Source: QYQL01 sp041674265
Lineage (GTDB): Bacteria; Verrucomicrobiota; Verrucomicrobiia; Chthoniobacterales; Terrimicrobiaceae
Length of the DNA stretch: 26,572 nucleotides
Assembly: GCA_041674265.1 (NCBI GenBank)
Contig: JBAYWC010000029.1
Location: 1 to 26,572 of the forward strand
Direction of reading: 5' to 3'
A program made the position numbers and the translations under genes. The notes under the pieces are model-generated. The model searched no databases and was not told the DNA's origin. It was given only the letters and a program-made list of their open reading frames with translations. Below, one piece after another: positions 24,574 to 26,572 of the stretch. Within the stretch, counting starts at the first letter, position 1. The number at the start of each line of letters is the position of its first letter.

Positions 24574-25195
24574 TTTTCAGATGGTCCTCCAGGTTTTTTC
24601 TCGCCCGCTCGAATTCTTCCCCGCCCAGGTCGCTCGGGATCTTGACCCGTTCCTCCACAGTGACCGATATGGTGGAAAATGGCAACGGGATGATGAATCC
24701 ATCCCATGTCTTCATGCGAAAACACCGAGAGAAGCTCGCATGGATGGGAACGATTGCGGCCCCCGTGGCCTGGGCAAGCAGGATCACACCGGGACCCAGA
24801 CGGTAGCGCGGTCCGCGTGGACCGTCGGGCGTGATCGCGATATCTCCGCCCCCGCGGATCATGCGAACGAGCTCGCGCAACGCCCGCGAACCCCGGCGGG
24901 AACTGGAACCGCGAACGGATCCCATGCCGAAAGCCCCGACGAATTGCGAGAGGATTTCGCCATCCCTGCTCGGGCTGGTGAGCACGGTGACACCATGGCG
25001 CAGCTTTTTCGGATAGAGCCGGTGGAAGGCATAGGTGATGCCGAGAATCCTGTTGTGCCAGAAACAGAGGAGACAGGGCTCCGGAAAGGCGTTCCTGCTG
25101 ATCCCGCAGCGGTCGTCCAGCCGCAGGCGGATCGTGAGAAAGAGCGCTTTCAGCATGGTCGAGCCGACGAGGGCAAGGAGGCGCTCGCGAGTCAT
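24560..25195 (-). CDS. DUF374 family lysophospholipid acyltransferase-like protein
   Basis: A 211-residue protein related to the LpxL/PlsC acyltransferase superfamily. Diagnostic stretches are LLCFWHNRILG (His47), TSPSRDGEILSQ (76-80) and ITPDGPRGPRYRLGPG (121-136). A hydrophobic N-terminal segment (LLALVGSTMLKALFLTIRL) probably associates with the membrane. DUF374 proteins are thought to acylate lipid A or other glycolipids; the acceptor here is unknown. ATG 25195 overlaps the stop of the upstream IMPase-like gene (ATGA), and the 3' end overlaps folD by 14 bases. The three genes form a tight operon. Confidence 0.85.
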   Translation of the reverse strand: MTRERLLALVGSTMLKALFLTIRLRLDDRCGISRNAFPEPCLLCFWHNRILGITYAFHRLYPKKLRHGVTVLTSPSRDGEILSQFVGAFGMGSVRGSSSRRGSRALRELVRMIRGGGDIAITPDGPRGPRYRLGPGVILLAQATGAAIVPIHASFSRCFRMKTWDGFIIPLPFSTISVTVEERVKIPSDLGGEEFERARKNLEDHLKNAAD

Positions 25196-26196
25196 GGGAG
25201 AAACTGGTCCAGGACTTTTCGGATCACCGGCCGCGCAAGCGATGCCAGAGTCTCGTTGGCATAGGCGATCCATGCGATCCCGCTTGTGGTATCGAGCGGC
25301 GCATCCGGGAATCCGCCCAGCGGGTGCTCATAGACAGCCCCCGCCTTTTTCAAAACCAGCCAGGCGCAGGCATCATACGGGTGGCAAACCAGCGAAGAGA
25401 ACCCCATATCGAGCGCCTGGAAGATCAGCGGGCGCAAATCCCCGACCATCCGGTCGTGACCGGCGATGACCTCGTGAAACTGGCCCCCTGTCGAGATATA
25501 CTGGTCGTCAAAAACCGTGGGCGAAAGCGACGAGTTCAGGCCGATCAACTCGTCCCAGATCCGCTCCTCGATCTGCGCGGTCAATGTCCGGCCTTCCGGG
25601 AAAAATTTCACGAACGACGAGAACCCGTGGGAAAAACCCACGGCTGTCGAGGGCGCGGCGGCGAGCGGTTGAACGGTATTGGCCCGGATATCGAATGAAT
25701 TTCCAACGAGCGGCCCCTCCGATGTGGCGCTGAACTGGTCGGACCGCCATTGTTTCGATGTCGGGATCTCGGTCATCGCCGCGGCGACAATCCCGGAGAG
25801 CCTCGTGTCCCCGCCCATCTGGGGAGCGATGCCGCCGAGCGCCCACGCGCTGCGCTTGTCATACATGATCCCGCGCGTGCCATCGATGGGATCGAGGAGG
25901 CATTTCCACCGGGTTTCCGGGACCGGCGTGCCCGCGGGAAAACAGAGTTCGTGCCCGATGCCTTCCATGACGACTTGAACCGGCCATTCCACCGGCCAGC
26001 TTTTTTCAAACCACGCCAGGATGGCCTGCTCGCCGAATTTATCCACCGCATAAATCGTGTCGCCGCCCCCGTAACCGGTCACCGAGGAAAGGGAGCCGGC
26101 ACTGAGACCGGCCCTTTGCAGCAAAACCTCATCGCGGATCGCGACCCCCAGCTCACAGAGCAGCCGCCGGAGATCATCGTTTGAGGCACAGGACAT
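25192..26196 (-). CDS. Inositol monophosphatase-like protein, diverged long form
   Basis: A 334-residue protein of the FIG (FBPase/IMPase/GlpX) superfamily, longer than usual for IMPase. Metal-site elements are visible: Asp52 in YAVDKFGEQA, Glu78 in VVMEGIGHEL, Asp102/Asp105 in LLDPIDGTRGIMYDKRSAWA, and Asp275 in CHPYDACAWLVLKKAGAVYE, the counterpart of WDxAA. About 90 residues between the second and third elements are unlike classical IMPase (TAQIEERIWDELIG, VFDDQYISTGGQFHEVIAGH). The substrate is therefore uncertain. Translation is coupled by ATGA to the DUF374 acyltransferase gene, so a role in phospholipid or glycolipid head-group metabolism is possible but inferred. Confidence 0.78.
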   Translation of the reverse strand: MSCASNDDLRRLLCELGVAIRDEVLLQRAGLSAGSLSSVTGYGGGDTIYAVDKFGEQAILAWFEKSWPVEWPVQVVMEGIGHELCFPAGTPVPETRWKCLLDPIDGTRGIMYDKRSAWALGGIAPQMGGDTRLSGIVAAAMTEIPTSKQWRSDQFSATSEGPLVGNSFDIRANTVQPLAAAPSTAVGFSHGFSSFVKFFPEGRTLTAQIEERIWDELIGLNSSLSPTVFDDQYISTGGQFHEVIAGHDRMVGDLRPLIFQALDMGFSSLVCHPYDACAWLVLKKAGAVYEHPLGGFPDAPLDTTSGIAWIAYANETLASLARPVIRKVLDQFLP

Positions 26197-26324
26197 CCGC
26201 CCAGATTAGCCGCGACTTTCAAAACCAAAACCCCATTTTTTCAACAAACTTTGTGCCCCGCAGAATTCACATCTTTTCGCGTTTGGCAAAATGAACCCGC
26301 GCGCCAACCAACAGCATTGGCGAT
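26197..26324. other. Spacer upstream of the IMPase-like gene
   Basis: AT-richer DNA that should hold the promoter of the IMPase-like operon. I could not pick a convincing -35/-10 pair. No gene is seen. Confidence 0.3.
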
Positions 26325-26572
26325 GGAGCGCCGGGGAAGCCGGAAGCCACGTGGGTGAAAGTCCCACCGGTCGAATGAGACGGTTCACGACCGAAAGAGA
26401 TGTCCGGAATGAGGCCGCGAGGCCGAAGCCGCAAGCTGCGGGAAGCCATTCGGGAAGAGACCACCCGGAGCACCCAATGGAAGGAACCCAAAGAAGTCAT
26501 CGCCCGAGTCAACACGCGGGTGAGGGGATGGATCGGTTACTTTCATCACGCCAACAGCACGCGAGTGTTCAA
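26325..26572 (+). mobile_element. Group II intron relic running off the window
   Basis: Structured RNA-like sequence comes first: GTGGG-TGAAAGT-CCCAC (26351-26367), then CGGTCG (26368-26373) with CGACCG (26388-26393). It is followed directly by coding sequence for the maturase-specific domain of an intron-encoded protein. The reverse transcriptase domain that should precede that domain is absent, because the DNA upstream is the IMPase-like gene on the other strand. The left boundary is approximate and the right end lies beyond the window. Confidence 0.55.
26400..26572 (+). pseudogene. Group II intron maturase, C-terminal fragment
   Basis: A forward frame from ATG 26400 is open to the window edge and reads ...KEVIARVNTRVRGWIGYFHH followed by ANSTRVF. 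This is the conserved core of the group II intron maturase-specific (GIIM) domain, with the RGW-YF signature and NSxxVF. An in-frame stop at 26376-26378 blocks extension upstream. The N-terminal reverse transcriptase domains are missing, so this is a truncated remnant unless a second half lies elsewhere. The 3' end is outside the window. Confidence 0.65.

Noticed and set aside
1..26572. tRNA, rRNA or CRISPR arrays
   Set aside because: No cloverleaf with a GGTTC-type T arm, no rRNA core sequence, and no regularly spaced direct repeats were seen on either strand.

Overview
The window is about 26.6 kb of GC-rich bacterial chromosome, densely packed with genes on both strands. I see no rRNA, tRNA, CRISPR array or prophage. 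The gene set suggests a member of the Verrucomicrobiota or a close PVC relative: tandem PilB-type ATPases, two PilT-type ATPases, a TIGR03790 protein, a DUF2851 protein, a mitochondrial-type (MECR) enoyl reductase, a magnesium-type HemB, and GC-rich hairpin repeats between genes. This placement is inferred from gene families only; there is no 16S or ribosomal protein gene to confirm it.

Layout. 1-353: decayed or unassigned edge sequence. 381-5380: metabolic genes, namely a MECR-like reductase (-), hemB (+), a dihydropyrimidinase (-) whose 3' end overlaps that of hemB, and a coupled pair of inositol-monophosphatase-family gene and ispF (+). 5381-5678: a convergent spacer with a perfect 15-bp hairpin and a candidate structured RNA ending in a T tract. 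5679-12700 (all -): a pilT pair, a vapBC-type toxin-antitoxin module, a translationally coupled DUF2851/TIGR03790 pair, a 100-nt hairpin repeat, and a PhnP-like metallo-hydrolase. 12739-14406: recN (+).

14452-18746 (all -): an exported SRPBCC/START-like protein, a GT4 glycosyltransferase, and a compact operon adk - small zinc-ribbon protein - ybgC-type thioesterase - trxB. 18793-23576 (+): a recognisable sigma-70-like promoter, two tandem PilB/GspE ATPases, and an uncharacterised protein whose reading frame breaks at a run of seven A residues 39 codons before its natural end. 23594-23667: a second hairpin repeat. 23695-26196 (-): a tightly overlapping run of an IMPase-like protein, a DUF374 acyltransferase and folD. 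26325-26572: the edge of a group II intron relic carrying only the maturase-specific domain.

Together the window supplies four hexameric ATPases of the type IV pilus/type II secretion class (two extension-type, two retraction-type) but no pilin, platform or secretin gene. The remaining genes are mostly housekeeping: tetrapyrrole, isoprenoid, folate, nucleotide and redox metabolism, and DNA repair. The best candidates for something undescribed are the TIGR03790-DUF2851 coupled pair, the PilB-linked frameshifted protein, and the RNA candidate at 5480-5607.
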